The notes beneath the pieces are model-generated. The model saw only the letters and a program-made list of their open reading frames with translations. It made no database searches and was not told where the DNA came from. The translations under genes were made by a program, and so were the position numbers. Positions 24,878-34,050 of a stretch of DNA of 54,034 nucleotides are shown in pieces; positions within the stretch are counted from its first letter, which is position 1; each line of letters opens with the position of its first letter. The stretch is taken from positions 57,423-111,456 of the forward strand of contig DILC01000035.1 of the NCBI GenBank assembly GCA_002424865.1, written 5' to 3'. This stretch comes from Rhodocyclaceae bacterium UBA5602 (GTDB taxonomy: Bacteria; Pseudomonadota; Gammaproteobacteria; Burkholderiales; Rhodocyclaceae).

Positions 24878-25828
24878 ATGAGCACCCGCCACGTTCGTCT
24901 TCTTATTCTCGGTTCCGGCCCTGCGGGTTATAGCGCGGCTGTGTATGCCGCCCGCGCCAACCTGAATCCGGTGTTAATTACCGGCATGGCGCAAGGTGGG
25001 CAGTTGATGACCACCACGGAGGTGGATAACTGGCCGGCTGACGCGGATGGCGTGCAAGGCCCCGAGTTGATGGCGCGGTTCGAAAAACATGCGGCGCGCT
25101 TTAATACGGAAATGATTTTCGATCATATCCACACCGCCAAGCTCACCGAAAAGCCCATCCGCCTGATTGGCGATACGGGTGAATACACGTGCGATGCCTT
25201 GATTATCGCGACGGGTGCTTCAGCGCAGTATCTAGGTTTGCCCTCGGAAGAGGCATTTGCCGGCAAAGGGGTTTCCGCTTGCGCCACGTGCGATGGTTTT
25301 TTCTACAAGAATCAGGAGGTTGCAGTAGTCGGCGGTGGCAACACGGCGGTGGAGGAGGCGCTGTACCTGGCCAATATTGCCAGCAAGGTGACGGTGGTGC
25401 ATCGGCGCGATAAATTCCGCGCTGAAAAAATCATGCAGGACAAGCTGCTCGAAAAAGAAAAAGCGGGCAAGGTGGTCATCAAGTGGAATACCACGCTGGA
25501 TGAGGTGCTGGGCGATAAAACCGGCGTGACCGGCATGCGTGTCAAAAACGTGAAGAGTGGCGGGACGGAAGACATTGCCTTGCAAGGCGTGTTCATCGCC
25601 ATTGGCCACAAACCGAACACGGAGCTGTTCGTTGATCAGCTGGAAATGCAAAATGGATATATCGTCACCCAATGCGGCCGCCAGGGCAATGCCACGGCAA
25701 CGTCCATTCCCGGCGTGTTCGCCGCAGGCGATGTGCAGGATCATATCTATCGGCAAGCGGTGACTAGCGCTGGTACGGGCTGCATGGCGGCGCTGGATGC
25801 CGAGCGGTATTTGGATAGTCTGGCTTAG
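24878..25828 (+). CDS. trxB: Thioredoxin reductase
   Basis: The protein has 316 residues, standard for low-molecular-weight TrxB. It transfers electrons from NADPH through FAD to thioredoxin. The FAD motif GSGPAGYSAAVYAARA is at about residues 12-27. The redox-active site is CATCDGFF near residue 137, and the NADPH motif is GGGNTAVEEALYL. AAGGAT lies 8 nt before the ATG. The codons for the NADPH motif give a 19/22 match to the dispersed 25-bp motif. The Smr-domain gene follows after about 230 bp, a common pairing in betaproteobacteria. Confidence 0.97.
   Translation: MSTRHVRLLILGSGPAGYSAAVYAARANLNPVLITGMAQGGQLMTTTEVDNWPADADGVQGPELMARFEKHAARFNTEMIFDHIHTAKLTEKPIRLIGDTGEYTCDALIIATGASAQYLGLPSEEAFAGKGVSACATCDGFFYKNQEVAVVGGGNTAVEEALYLANIASKVTVVHRRDKFRAEKIMQDKLLEKEKAGKVVIKWNTTLDEVLGDKTGVTGMRVKNVKSGGTEDIALQGVFIAIGHKPNTELFVDQLEMQNGYIVTQCGRQGNATATSIPGVFAAGDVQDHIYRQAVTSAGTGCMAALDAERYLDSLA
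25324..25348 (+). repeat. Near-copy of the dispersed 25-bp motif in trxB
   Basis: The sequence is AGTAGTCGGCGGTGGC-AAC-ACGGCG, matching 19 of 22 fixed positions. It encodes V-V-G-G-G-N-T-A, the conserved NADPH-binding loop, in the same phase as the copies in nadD and the pteridine reductase. Protein conservation alone could explain it. Confidence 0.4.
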
Positions 25829-26059
25829 CGCTGTACAGGGCGTAGATTCGGCATGAAAGGCTTGCGCAAGTGCGCTGTGTCATCACCGGGCGCAGCGCGC
25901 CGGATAGAAGCCTTGCCGCGAGGAAAGGATGGGCGGGGCGGGTTCGCCTCCCCGGCGCTATGTGCGTTAGCGTAGCGCGCAAGTCAAGTGCTTGGCGTTA
26001 TGCTGAACAGCCTGGCTAAGGTAAGGCCGACTTGCTGGCATGCTTGACGAGGAAGAGCC

Positions 26060-26659
26060 ATGCGTAAACCCTGTGGCGCGAACATATCCCCAGCCAAATC
26101 AGCCAAAGTCCAAACCCCGCCATTAAGCATCGAGGCGCAAGCGCTCTTCCGCTCGGCAGTGGCGGATGCGCAGCCTATCGTGTCTGATCGTGTACATCAC
26201 GAGCCACCGCCGCCACCCGCTATTCCACGCTTGCATTTGCAAGACGAGGCGGCTGCGCTGTTTGAAAGCCTGCATGGCGCGTTAATTTCCGACTTGTTTT
26301 TGGAAGGGGGTGATGAGGCCAGCTGGCGACGCAATGGCATATCCATGCGCGTGTTGCGCGATTTGCGGCGTGGCCGCTGGGTGGTGCAAGCATCGCTGGA
26401 TTTGCATGGCCACACGCGCGATGAAGCGCGCGGTGCGTTAAGCCTTTTCTTGCATGAGTGCCACACCAATGCCCAGCGTTGTGTGCGGATTGTGCATGGC
26501 AAAGGCCGACATTCGCCGGGCCGTGAGCCGGTGTTGAAAAGCCTGGTGCCGGGTTGGTTAAGTCAGCGCCGCGACGTACTGGCGTTTTGTCAGGCGCGCA
26601 CGGCTGATGGCGGCGCGGGCGCACTGATTGTCTTGCTGCAGGCAGTGAGGGACAAGTAG
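26060..26659 (+). CDS. Smr-domain protein (MutS2 C-terminal-like)
   Basis: The protein has 199 residues. The C-terminal half (about residues 105-195) is an Smr domain with LDLHGHTRDEARGAL and VRIVHGKGRHSPG, the two conserved blocks of this putative nuclease fold. In E. coli the related SmrB cleaves mRNA at collided ribosomes. The N-terminal ~60 residues are low-complexity and proline-rich (EPPPPPAIPRL). The open frame starts at ATG 26060 with GAGGAAG upstream. It is convergent with the GGDEF/EAL gene, with only 32 nt between stops. Confidence 0.88.
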   Translation: MRKPCGANISPAKSAKVQTPPLSIEAQALFRSAVADAQPIVSDRVHHEPPPPPAIPRLHLQDEAAALFESLHGALISDLFLEGGDEASWRRNGISMRVLRDLRRGRWVVQASLDLHGHTRDEARGALSLFLHECHTNAQRCVRIVHGKGRHSPGREPVLKSLVPGWLSQRRDVLAFCQARTADGGAGALIVLLQAVRDK

Positions 26660-26691
26660 GCTTTGGGCCTTCGGTTTGGGGTTGTGCTGGG

Positions 26692-28941
26692 TTACGGGAG
26701 CGGGGCTTGTTGTACGGGGGGCGCTTCGAACGGAATATCTGCCGACTGCCTTGTACGTAGAAACAGGCTTTCCTGTTGTTTCAGAAAATGCAGCGCTTCT
26801 TCACCAGCCACTGGGCGGCTGAACAGAAAACCTTGCATCACATCACAGCCCAGCGCCTCTAAAACAGCCATTTGATCCTGTGTTTCAATGCCTTCGGCAA
26901 TGAGGTTCATTTTGTAACCTTTTGCCAGTGCGGTAATGGCAGAGACAATCGGATTGGTTTGGTCCGTGTTGACGATTTCCTGCACGAATGACTTGTCGAT
27001 TTTGATGGTGTGGATAGGGAAATCCCTGAGATAGCCTAGCGAAGAATAGCCGGTGCCAAAATCATCCACTGAAATACTGACGCCAAGCGCGGACAATTCT
27101 TTCAGCTTCAAGATGGCATTTTCACGATCGCTCATGATGATGCTTTCGGTGACTTCAATGTCGAGTGTGCTTGCGTTGATAGCGTGTTTTTTAAGCCCTT
27201 TTTTTACGAGTTCCAGAAAGTCGTTGCGGGCAATATCCTTGGGCGAGAAATTAACGGACATGCGGATGCCTTTAAATCCGGCATTTTTCCAAAGAGCCAA
27301 CTCGCGGCAAGCGCGGTCATAAACCCATTCGGTAATTTGCAAGATCAGCCCGGTCTCTTCCGCAAGAGGAATAAATTCATTCGGAGGAATAATGCCGTGC
27401 TCTGGATGCTGCCAACGCACAAGTGCTTCCATGCCAACGATACGGCGGCTTTTTGCGCTGATTTGCGGTTGAAAAAACAGGACAAACTGGTCGCCGGCTT
27501 CCAATGCGCGTTTTAAATCATTTTCCATCGACAGTTTGCGGTGGAAAATGATGTTCATGTTCGCGTTGTAAAAGAGCACCCCATTCTTGCCTTCCCACTT
27601 GACGTGATACATGGCAATGTCGGCGCTTTTTAGCAGGGCTTCGATGGTAATGCCATCGTTGGGATACATGGCTACGCCAATACTGGCAGAAATAAAGACT
27701 TCGTGTCCATTGAGCGTGAAGGGACGATTCACTTCAGCCAGCATTTTCTGGGCGAGGCTCAGTGCATTGTCCTTGCTCTTGATGTTCGGCAGCAACACGG
27801 TAAATTCGTCGCCACCCAAGCGGGCCAGGGTGTCACCCTTGCGCAAACAGTTTTTCAGCCGCGTGGCCACCATGGTCAGCAACTTGTCGCCGTACATGTG
27901 TCCCAGGGTGTCATTGACCCATTTGAATCTGTCCAGATCAATAAACAAGGTCGCAAATTCGAGCTTCTCGCGTTCGGAGGTGGTGATCGTTAGCCCTAAG
28001 CGATCTTTCAGCAATGCCCTGTTGGGCAGCCCGGTTAGTGCGTCGTGATAGGCCTGATGGTTGATTTCTTCTTCAATTCTTTTTCGGTCGCTAATGTCGC
28101 GCGCGACACCATACGTGCCGAGAAATTCCTCTTTGTCGCGACCTTCCTGCATGATATACAGACCGCGTGATTTGAGCACGATAGTGGCAAAGTTCGTGTC
28201 GAAATGACGAAAAGCTTTTGTGGTATTCCTGCATTTCAAGCGGAGTTCGATATTGTGTTTTGTGCGGCTGTCTTTTCTGCGCTCATTGAAGACGAATTTG
28301 GCACGGTCGATGTCGTCTTCGTGAATCAAAAATGAATAGTGCTGGCTAATGACTTCGTCTTTATGGAAGCCCAGCGACTTAATCTGGTCATTGATGAAGG
28401 TAAAGCGCCCATCCGCATCGACGGTATAAATGATGTCAGGCGAGCTCTCAATCAGGTAACGGTAGAGGCTTTTGGAGTACTCCAGCTTACTGTTGATGAA
28501 TTGATTTGTTTGCTCAAGACGTTGTCGGTAGGTCGTATTCTCAATGACTTTGAAGAGATGTTCGGGTTCATAGGGTTTCTTGATGAAATCAGCAACGCCA
28601 TTGCGGAGCGCCTGGATAGCCGAGTCAATGGAGTTATCACCGCTGATGACAATCATGGGCGTCTTGATGCCCATGGCCAGGATTTTTTTTGCGACCTCAT
28701 GTCCGTTGAGGTCGGGTAAATCAATGTCAAGCAAAATGACATCAAACTTTTCTTCCCCAAGAATCTTCAAGCCATCAGTGCCATTCGTACAGTTTTTTGG
28801 ATCATAGCCGCGCAGGCGCAACAGCAGCTTGAGACTTTCGCTGAGCCGAGAATCGTCATCAATGACTAAAACCTTCAGGGCAATGGGCGTGGCGCACGCG
28901 CTAGCGGGGTTACTTGGAAAGGCCAGAAATTCGTCAATCAT
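26692..28941 (-). CDS. Response regulator with PAS, GGDEF and EAL domains
   Basis: The protein has 749 residues. An N-terminal receiver (about residues 20-140) has acidic DDD, the phospho-acceptor Asp in ILLDIDLPDLNG, and Lys in IKKPYE. A PAS domain follows (about 160-285). The diguanylate cyclase motif GGDEF is intact and has the RxxD inhibitory site (RKGD) five residues before it. The EAL domain is also intact, with EALVRW, NFSPKD, DDFGTGYSSLG and AEGIET. It may both make and degrade c-di-GMP. No hydrophobic membrane segment is seen. It lies 357 bp downstream of the HDOD histidine kinase gene on the same strand, so phosphotransfer from that kinase is a reasonable inference. Confidence 0.93.
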   Translation of the reverse strand: MIDEFLAFPSNPASACATPIALKVLVIDDDSRLSESLKLLLRLRGYDPKNCTNGTDGLKILGEEKFDVILLDIDLPDLNGHEVAKKILAMGIKTPMIVISGDNSIDSAIQALRNGVADFIKKPYEPEHLFKVIENTTYRQRLEQTNQFINSKLEYSKSLYRYLIESSPDIIYTVDADGRFTFINDQIKSLGFHKDEVISQHYSFLIHEDDIDRAKFVFNERRKDSRTKHNIELRLKCRNTTKAFRHFDTNFATIVLKSRGLYIMQEGRDKEEFLGTYGVARDISDRKRIEEEINHQAYHDALTGLPNRALLKDRLGLTITTSEREKLEFATLFIDLDRFKWVNDTLGHMYGDKLLTMVATRLKNCLRKGDTLARLGGDEFTVLLPNIKSKDNALSLAQKMLAEVNRPFTLNGHEVFISASIGVAMYPNDGITIEALLKSADIAMYHVKWEGKNGVLFYNANMNIIFHRKLSMENDLKRALEAGDQFVLFFQPQISAKSRRIVGMEALVRWQHPEHGIIPPNEFIPLAEETGLILQITEWVYDRACRELALWKNAGFKGIRMSVNFSPKDIARNDFLELVKKGLKKHAINASTLDIEVTESIIMSDRENAILKLKELSALGVSISVDDFGTGYSSLGYLRDFPIHTIKIDKSFVQEIVNTDQTNPIVSAITALAKGYKMNLIAEGIETQDQMAVLEALGCDVMQGFLFSRPVAGEEALHFLKQQESLFLRTRQSADIPFEAPPVQQAPLP

Positions 28942-29298
28942 TATCGACGTCCCTTGTTTGATGAAACATAGCAGTTTGCTGTTCCTGACAGCATTTGGCG
29001 CTAATTATGAAGGAGGAAGACCCGCTGGGACGAGATTTTTTTGATGCCTGCTCAACGCTTGATTGTGTTGTGCGGGCGCAAGACGAATAAATGAATCAAA
29101 TTCCCAATGACGGGCTGGCATCGATCGGCTTGCGGCATATCCATGTATTAACTGACTACCCATCCACCCATCCTGAAAAAATCCTGGCCGGGGAATATCA
29201 GCGCGTTGATCTTTTCAATCTTTAAATTAACGGAATAATCAACTGTACCATGTAATTAGGATTCAATGGGTTACGGGTTGCATTTAAAGCAAAAAGTT
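28942..29298. other. Intergenic stretch between the two signalling genes
   Basis: No gene, terminator hairpin or clear operator is seen in these 357 bases. They are AT-richer than the surroundings around 29100-29290 and probably hold the promoter of the GGDEF/EAL gene. Confidence 0.5.
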
Positions 29299-31437
29299 TC
29301 ATTTTTTGGGCGGGTTGAGGGGCAAGATAACCTCAAACGCTGTGCCGACACCCAGGGTGCTTTTACAGGTGATGCTGGCGTTGATATTTTTTAGGATGTC
29401 CGCAGAAATTGACAAACCCAAACCTGCGTTCGCGGCGCCTTTTTGCGTTTGCATGGGCAAGAAAATCTGGTTCAGGCGATCTTTAGGAATGCCTGGGCCG
29501 GTATCGGTAATGGTAATGGCGGCGGCGCTGTCTCTGCGGTCGTTAATGAGGGTTGCGCTGGTGAGTTTTAGAACGCCCCCATGCGGCATGGCTTCCGCTG
29601 CATTTTTGAGTAGATTCATGAAGACCTGTTTGAGGCCGGTCTTGTCCGAGAAGACAAGCGGTATTTCAGCATCCAGTTGTGTTTCCATGTGAATGCCGAC
29701 TGGATCAAACAAGCTGATTTTGCAAATCGCCAGCAGGTCGCTGATCAACTCATTGACTGAGATCTGTTCCAGCTTTGGTTCAGCTTGTCCTGTGGCGTTT
29801 GCCAGGCTGCCGACAATGCTGGCTACACGATCTATTTCTGCATTTAGGATTTGAAACTCATTGGTGGCGATTTGCTTGTCTGCCAACTTGAGTTCAAGAA
29901 TTTTCAGGTAATTCTTCATCACGCTCAGCGGGTTACTGACTTCATGAATAATCTGCCGTGAGCGTAGTTGATGATCGTCAGCTGTTTTCAGGTTTTCTTG
30001 TGCGCTGACTTGCTTTTCTTGGCCCATGAGGAAAAGCATCTGCGCTGCATGGCGGGTCAGGTTTTGCATCAATTGCAGCAGCGTCTGATCGGCAGTCACG
30101 CGGCGGAGTTGATTTTTGCTCAAAGCCAAAAGCAGGCTGCCATAGATAAAGCCTTGATGGGCTATGGGCAGGCAGAGTAGGGCATCTGTGCCTGCAAGTC
30201 TTGCTATCTGCTGATCGACTAGGCTGGCGTGTTGGGTTTCGCTGGTGTCGGCATGCACATAATGCGTGGGAAGCTTTTCCAGCAGGGCATTGGCCACAAG
30301 ACTGTTGCCCGGCGCTAGCGCCAACTGGATGCGGCTTAATGATTGGGCTTGCCCGCTCAATGGCCGGCCTGAGAGTTTGTTTGACGCTTCATCGAATTGA
30401 AACAGGACGGCTTGTTTGGATTCGCACAGGATTTCTGCGGTCTGGGCCATGTTGATCAGCAGGGTTTCCTGGTCACTGGCATGCCCTTCATTACCCAGTA
30501 TGTCGCGGGCCAGGGACAGCATCATGTTGCCATAGATGGCTTTGTTGAGGGGTGGATGCCCGGGTACGGGATTGGTTTGATGGCTGGTTTCTTGCCCTGT
30601 TGCTGGGGTGAGGCTCAAAGAGGTGGTTATTGCATGGGCATCCGCCTGGCAATCGGCGACTAACTTGCAGGCTTGATCTGCTGGCATGCCAAAAAAGTTG
30701 CGCGCCAGCAGCAGCGCAGCCGAATGGGAGGCGGCTTGCCGATGGGGCGCCTCATGGCTCAGGCTATTGGCCAGGAAAACAATCTGTTCCAGCGTCGTTG
30801 CCGTGTGGGCGATAGTTACCGGCGCATGGTGCTGGCGAATGGCCTCGGCGATCAGCGGTTCCAGATGCCAGTGGTCAATCAGCGCAGCGCCAATATCGCC
30901 ATGTGACGTGCCGAAAGCGAGCCTTTCCTGCGCTGCCGTTTCGCCTGTATTTTGGCTGTGTGCGAAGATCTCTTGATAGGCTGTTTGATTTGTTGTCAGC
31001 AGGGTCAGCTTGCCTATGTCATGCAGCAAGCCTGCCAGATAAGCCTCATCCGGATGTGGGTAATGAATGAATTGCGCAATGGTCCGGGAAATAATGGCTG
31101 TTAGCAGGCTATGTTCCCATAGGGTGGCAAAGGCATGCAGTGATTGGGATGACAGGGCTGCGTTGCTGTTTTGCAAGGCAGTACCCATGACGATCAGGGT
31201 GACTTTTTTGAGTCCGAGTAAAACAATGGCTTTTTCAAGCGATGAAACAGGCACCGCTTGTTGCGCGTAATGATAAGCGTTGGCTGCGGAAAGGATTTTG
31301 AGTGTAATAACCGCGTCTTGTTCAATGAGGTCGGCAATATCATGGGGCAACGCATCGCCCTGGCTCAGTTCTTGAATCAAACGAGTGAGCAGTTGGGGTA
31401 AGGCGGGGAGCTGGTTTAATTCAAACGGTTCGCCCAC
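29299..31437 (-). CDS. HDOD-GAF sensor histidine kinase
   Basis: The protein has 712 residues. An N-terminal HDOD domain (about residues 8-210) starts LPALPQLLTRLIQEL and contains HDIGKL-type residues (AGLLHDIGKLTLLT). A GAF-like region spans about 310-470. The kinase core has the H-box IHEVSNPLSVMKNYLKIL near residue 495. Its ATPase domain has N-box LLKNAAEAMP, G1 DTGPGIP and G2 GLGLSISADIL. No receiver or transmembrane segment is seen, so it is a cytosolic sensor. It is followed by a receiver-GGDEF-EAL gene, its probable partner. The stimulus is unknown. Confidence 0.92.
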   Translation of the reverse strand: MGEPFELNQLPALPQLLTRLIQELSQGDALPHDIADLIEQDAVITLKILSAANAYHYAQQAVPVSSLEKAIVLLGLKKVTLIVMGTALQNSNAALSSQSLHAFATLWEHSLLTAIISRTIAQFIHYPHPDEAYLAGLLHDIGKLTLLTTNQTAYQEIFAHSQNTGETAAQERLAFGTSHGDIGAALIDHWHLEPLIAEAIRQHHAPVTIAHTATTLEQIVFLANSLSHEAPHRQAASHSAALLLARNFFGMPADQACKLVADCQADAHAITTSLSLTPATGQETSHQTNPVPGHPPLNKAIYGNMMLSLARDILGNEGHASDQETLLINMAQTAEILCESKQAVLFQFDEASNKLSGRPLSGQAQSLSRIQLALAPGNSLVANALLEKLPTHYVHADTSETQHASLVDQQIARLAGTDALLCLPIAHQGFIYGSLLLALSKNQLRRVTADQTLLQLMQNLTRHAAQMLFLMGQEKQVSAQENLKTADDHQLRSRQIIHEVSNPLSVMKNYLKILELKLADKQIATNEFQILNAEIDRVASIVGSLANATGQAEPKLEQISVNELISDLLAICKISLFDPVGIHMETQLDAEIPLVFSDKTGLKQVFMNLLKNAAEAMPHGGVLKLTSATLINDRRDSAAAITITDTGPGIPKDRLNQIFLPMQTQKGAANAGLGLSISADILKNINASITCKSTLGVGTAFEVILPLNPPKK

Positions 31438-31871
31438 AATGATTCCCGGTGATTTTTTGAAAAAACATACTGGCTTGAAAGAAAGAATGCGCTGAGTGTT
31501 TTAAATGGTTATTCAAGTTCGTCAAAATGATCGATTGCGTCACGGCAAAGGATTTCCGTTAGATCTTTAAGCAAATATCGAGCCATTTATATAAATGCAA
31601 AAAAATGCAAGTTGATACAATTGCTTGTATGAAATTCCTAAGAAATTTATTGAGCTGAAAGTGCCTTTTGCTTTTAGTTCATGTAAAGAATTTCGACACA
31701 TCAACTTGGGTGGGGATGGTTGGCAAGTGAATTGCCTCGGCGGGTGGGCTTGTTGTGGTGTGCAAGCGATGCCTGGGCGCCTGTCCGCGAAGCGGTTCTG
31801 GCCAAAGGGTATGCTGAGTTCAGGTCTGCAAAGCGGGGCATGCTTTGCTCGGCGGCGCTTGTAGCGCATTG

Positions 31872-31914
31872 ACGGCAAGAAGGGGGCAGGGGAACCCTGC
31901 CCCCTTCTTGCCGT
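31872..31914. repeat. Perfect 20-bp inverted repeat with a GAA loop
   Basis: The left arm at 31872-31891 begins ACGGCAAGAAGG and the right arm at 31895-31914 ends CCTTCTTGCCGT, with every position paired. There is no T-run on either side, so it is not an ordinary intrinsic terminator. It lies about 130 nt downstream of the glnB stop. Confidence 0.75.
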
Positions 31915-31920
31915 GCCAGT

Positions 31921-31980
31921 GCCTCATCAGAGGCTTCACCGCCGCCAATTTTGGCGCGCAACGCGGCGTTGCGCGGCGGT
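31921..31980. repeat. Two further adjacent hairpins downstream of glnB
   Basis: GCCTC-ATCA-GAGGC at 31921-31934 is followed by a larger element at 31938-31980. The outer arms of that element, ACCGCCGC and GCGGCGGT, enclose a second, mutually competing 9-bp inverted repeat (GCGCAACGC-G-GCGTTGCGC, 31956-31974). With the 20-bp stem beside them they form a densely structured ~110-nt stretch. Confidence 0.55.
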
Positions 31981-32044
31981 TATCTATTCCGGCGTGGTAG
32001 TGGGGAATGTGCAGCGGGTGATTACTGCTGCCTTGAAGTTGTCT

Positions 32045-32383
32045 CTAAATAGCGCTCGCGCCCGTTTCGCCGGTGCGAATGCGGACGACTTGTTCGATCG
32101 GCAGGACGAAAATTTTGCCGTCACCAATTTTTCCGGTATGCGCGGCTTTTACGATGGCGTCCAGCGCGGAGGAGACAGCCTCGTCGGCAACAATGATTTC
32201 GAGCTTGATTTTTGGCAGGAAATCAACCACATACTCGGCGCCGCGATAAAGCTCGGTGTGGCCCTTCTGGCGGCCAAAGCCTTTAACTTCGGTAATCGTC
32301 AGGCCGGTAATGCCGACTTCCGAGAGCGCTTCCCGCACTTCATCGAGTTTGAATGGCTTGATGATGGCTTCGATTTTTTTCAT
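32045..32383 (-). CDS. glnB: Nitrogen regulatory protein P-II
   Basis: The protein has 112 residues, the exact PII length. It senses 2-oxoglutarate, ATP/ADP and glutamine status and controls glutamine synthetase adenylylation and NtrB. The N-terminal MKKIEAIIKPFKLDEVREAL, the T-loop GRQKGHTELYRGAEYVVDFLPK with the uridylylated Tyr51, and the C-terminal RTGETGASAI are all intact. The residues favour GlnB over GlnK, but the two are hard to separate by sequence. The gene follows nadE by 18 nt. This coupling of a glutamine sensor with a glutamine-dependent NAD synthetase is common in betaproteobacteria. Confidence 0.94.
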   Translation of the reverse strand: MKKIEAIIKPFKLDEVREALSEVGITGLTITEVKGFGRQKGHTELYRGAEYVVDFLPKIKLEIIVADEAVSSALDAIVKAAHTGKIGDGKIFVLPIEQVVRIRTGETGASAI

Positions 32384-32401
32384 CTTGGTTTCCCCTGCTT
32401 T

Positions 32402-34024
32402 TTAGTATTCATCCAGATAGCCGGATGTTATCGGATAGCGCCAGTCTTTGCCAAAACTGCGCTGTGAGACGCGTATGCCAACCGGTGCCTGGCGGCGCTT
32501 GTATTCGTTGCGTTTCAACATGCCGACGACCTTTCGCACATCGGCTTCAAGGTAGCCGCGTGCAATGATCTCGCGCGGCGATTCATCGCGCTCCATGTAG
32601 GCCTGGATAATGGCATCGAGCACGGCATAAGGCGGCAAGGTGTCCTGGTCGGTTTGACCGGGTTTTAATTCGGCCGATGGGGCGCGGGTAATGATGTTTT
32701 GCGGGATCACATCCGACACCGTATTGCGCCAGTTGGCCAGTTCATACACGCGGGTTTTGAATACATCCTTGATTACCGCAAAGCCGCCGGCCATGTCGCC
32801 ATACAGCGTAGCGTAGCCCACCGCCATTTCGCTCTTGTTGCCAGTGGTCAGCACGATGCGCCCACTGCGGTTGGAGATGGCCATGAGCAGCATGCCGCGG
32901 ATGCGCGCTTGCAGGTTTTCTTCGGTTGTATCCCCCGCGGGTTTGTCGCCCAGGCGCGAAAAAGTCGGCGCTAGCGATACGGCGTATTGCGCCATTAACG
33001 CGCCAATCGGGATCTCGTCGTATTCCACGCCGAGGCGCTTGACCATCTCGCGTGAATCGTCCAGGCTCATTTGCGCGGTCCAGGGCGACGGCATCATCAC
33101 GGCACGGACTTTGTCGGCGCCCAGGGCGTCGACTGCAATGGCCAAAGTCAGCGCCGAATCTATGCCGCCGGAAAGGCCAATGATGGCGCCGGGAAAATTG
33201 TTTTTGCCGAGGTAATCTTTTACGCCAAGGGTCAGCGCCTCCCATAACGCCGCTTCGCTCGTGAGTGGCGCGGCGATTTCGCCCGGAACCAGCTTTCCGT
33301 CAAGGTAATCAATGAAGGCCAGTGATTCGGCAAAGGCGGGGAGCTCATGGGTGAGCCGGCCATCGCCATCCATGGCAAAAGAGGCGCCATCAAACACCAG
33401 CTCATCTTGCCCGCCGACCAGATTGGCATACAAGGCAGGACGGCCTGTCGCCTGGATGCGCTCGCGCAATACCTCATGCCGCCGCGTTTGCTTGGCCAGG
33501 TGGAAAGGCGAGGCGTTCAGCGTGAGCAAAAGCTCTGCGCCCGCAGCCACAGCCGCTTCAGCGGCACCCGCTGCCCAAATGTCGGCACAAATGGCCAAGC
33601 CGCATCGCACGCCATTGACGTCAATGACGCAAGCTTGGTCACCTGCATCAAAGTAACGCTCTTCGTCAAATACTTCGTAATTCGGCAGGCGACGTTTGCG
33701 ATAGGTGGCGATAACGCGACCGTCCGCCAGCAGCGAGGCGGCGTTATAAGCTGCTTTGCCATCAAACAGCGGATGGCCAACGATGATGGGCAGTGGCGTT
33801 GTTTGGGCAAGCGAAGCCAATGCCGCGCTACTGGCGCGATAAAAATCCGGCCGCAACAAGATGTCTTCAGGAGGATAGCCGCATAGCGCAAGCTCTGGCG
33901 TGAGCAAGACCTGTGCGCCGCCTGCCTTGGCGCGCGCGGCAACGGCCGTGATGCGTGCTGCATTGCCAGCCAGGTCACCAACGGTGACATTGATCTGCGC
34001 TAAGGCGATGCGGAGCTTGGGCAT
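32402..34024 (-). CDS. nadE: Glutamine-dependent NAD+ synthetase
   Basis: The protein has 540 residues from the ATG at 34024. It amidates deamido-NAD to NAD+. The N-terminal nitrilase-like glutaminase domain (about residues 1-260) has its Glu in LLTPELALCGYPPED and its Cys in RCGLAICADIW. The C-terminal synthetase domain carries the PP-loop GLSGGIDSALTLAIA and TGNKSEMAVGY. The frame extends to a TTG at 34054, but MPKLRIALAQINV is the typical start. A 25-bp motif copy lies in the codons for AVSLAPTFS, a region of ordinary family length. It overlaps no gene and lies 26 nt after the ppa stop. Confidence 0.95.
   Translation of the reverse strand: MPKLRIALAQINVTVGDLAGNAARITAVAARAKAGGAQVLLTPELALCGYPPEDILLRPDFYRASSAALASLAQTTPLPIIVGHPLFDGKAAYNAASLLADGRVIATYRKRRLPNYEVFDEERYFDAGDQACVIDVNGVRCGLAICADIWAAGAAEAAVAAGAELLLTLNASPFHLAKQTRRHEVLRERIQATGRPALYANLVGGQDELVFDGASFAMDGDGRLTHELPAFAESLAFIDYLDGKLVPGEIAAPLTSEAALWEALTLGVKDYLGKNNFPGAIIGLSGGIDSALTLAIAVDALGADKVRAVMMPSPWTAQMSLDDSREMVKRLGVEYDEIPIGALMAQYAVSLAPTFSRLGDKPAGDTTEENLQARIRGMLLMAISNRSGRIVLTTGNKSEMAVGYATLYGDMAGGFAVIKDVFKTRVYELANWRNTVSDVIPQNIITRAPSAELKPGQTDQDTLPPYAVLDAIIQAYMERDESPREIIARGYLEADVRKVVGMLKRNEYKRRQAPVGIRVSQRSFGKDWRYPITSGYLDEY
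32960..32984 (+). repeat. Dispersed 25-bp motif, copy inside nadE
   Basis: The sequence is AAAAGTCGGCGCTAGC-GAT-ACGGCG, with 21 of 22 fixed positions matching. It is antisense to nadE, where it is read as A-V-S-L-A-P-T-F. The phase is that of the porin copy. Confidence 0.85.
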
Positions 34025-34050
34025 AAGAAGAGACGGGCTTATCGGGGGGG

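Larger units (their letters stand above)
31438..32044. other. Long intergenic region rich in hairpins
   Basis: These 607 bases lie between the HDOD kinase start and the glnB stop. Short frames cross it (for example 31625-31864 and 31701-31961), but none has a good start site, a known motif or coding-like composition. The region holds three consecutive hairpins at 31872-31980, annotated separately, and an AT-rich promoter-like part at 31500-31660. Confidence 0.5.

Noticed and set aside
27610..27640. AATGTCGGCGCTTTTTAGC in the GGDEF gene as a motif copy
   Set aside because: Only nine consecutive core bases match and the right half is missing.
31701..31961. Minus-strand frame of 86 codons in the glnB downstream region
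   Set aside because: It runs through the hairpins, has no ribosome site and no recognisable domain.
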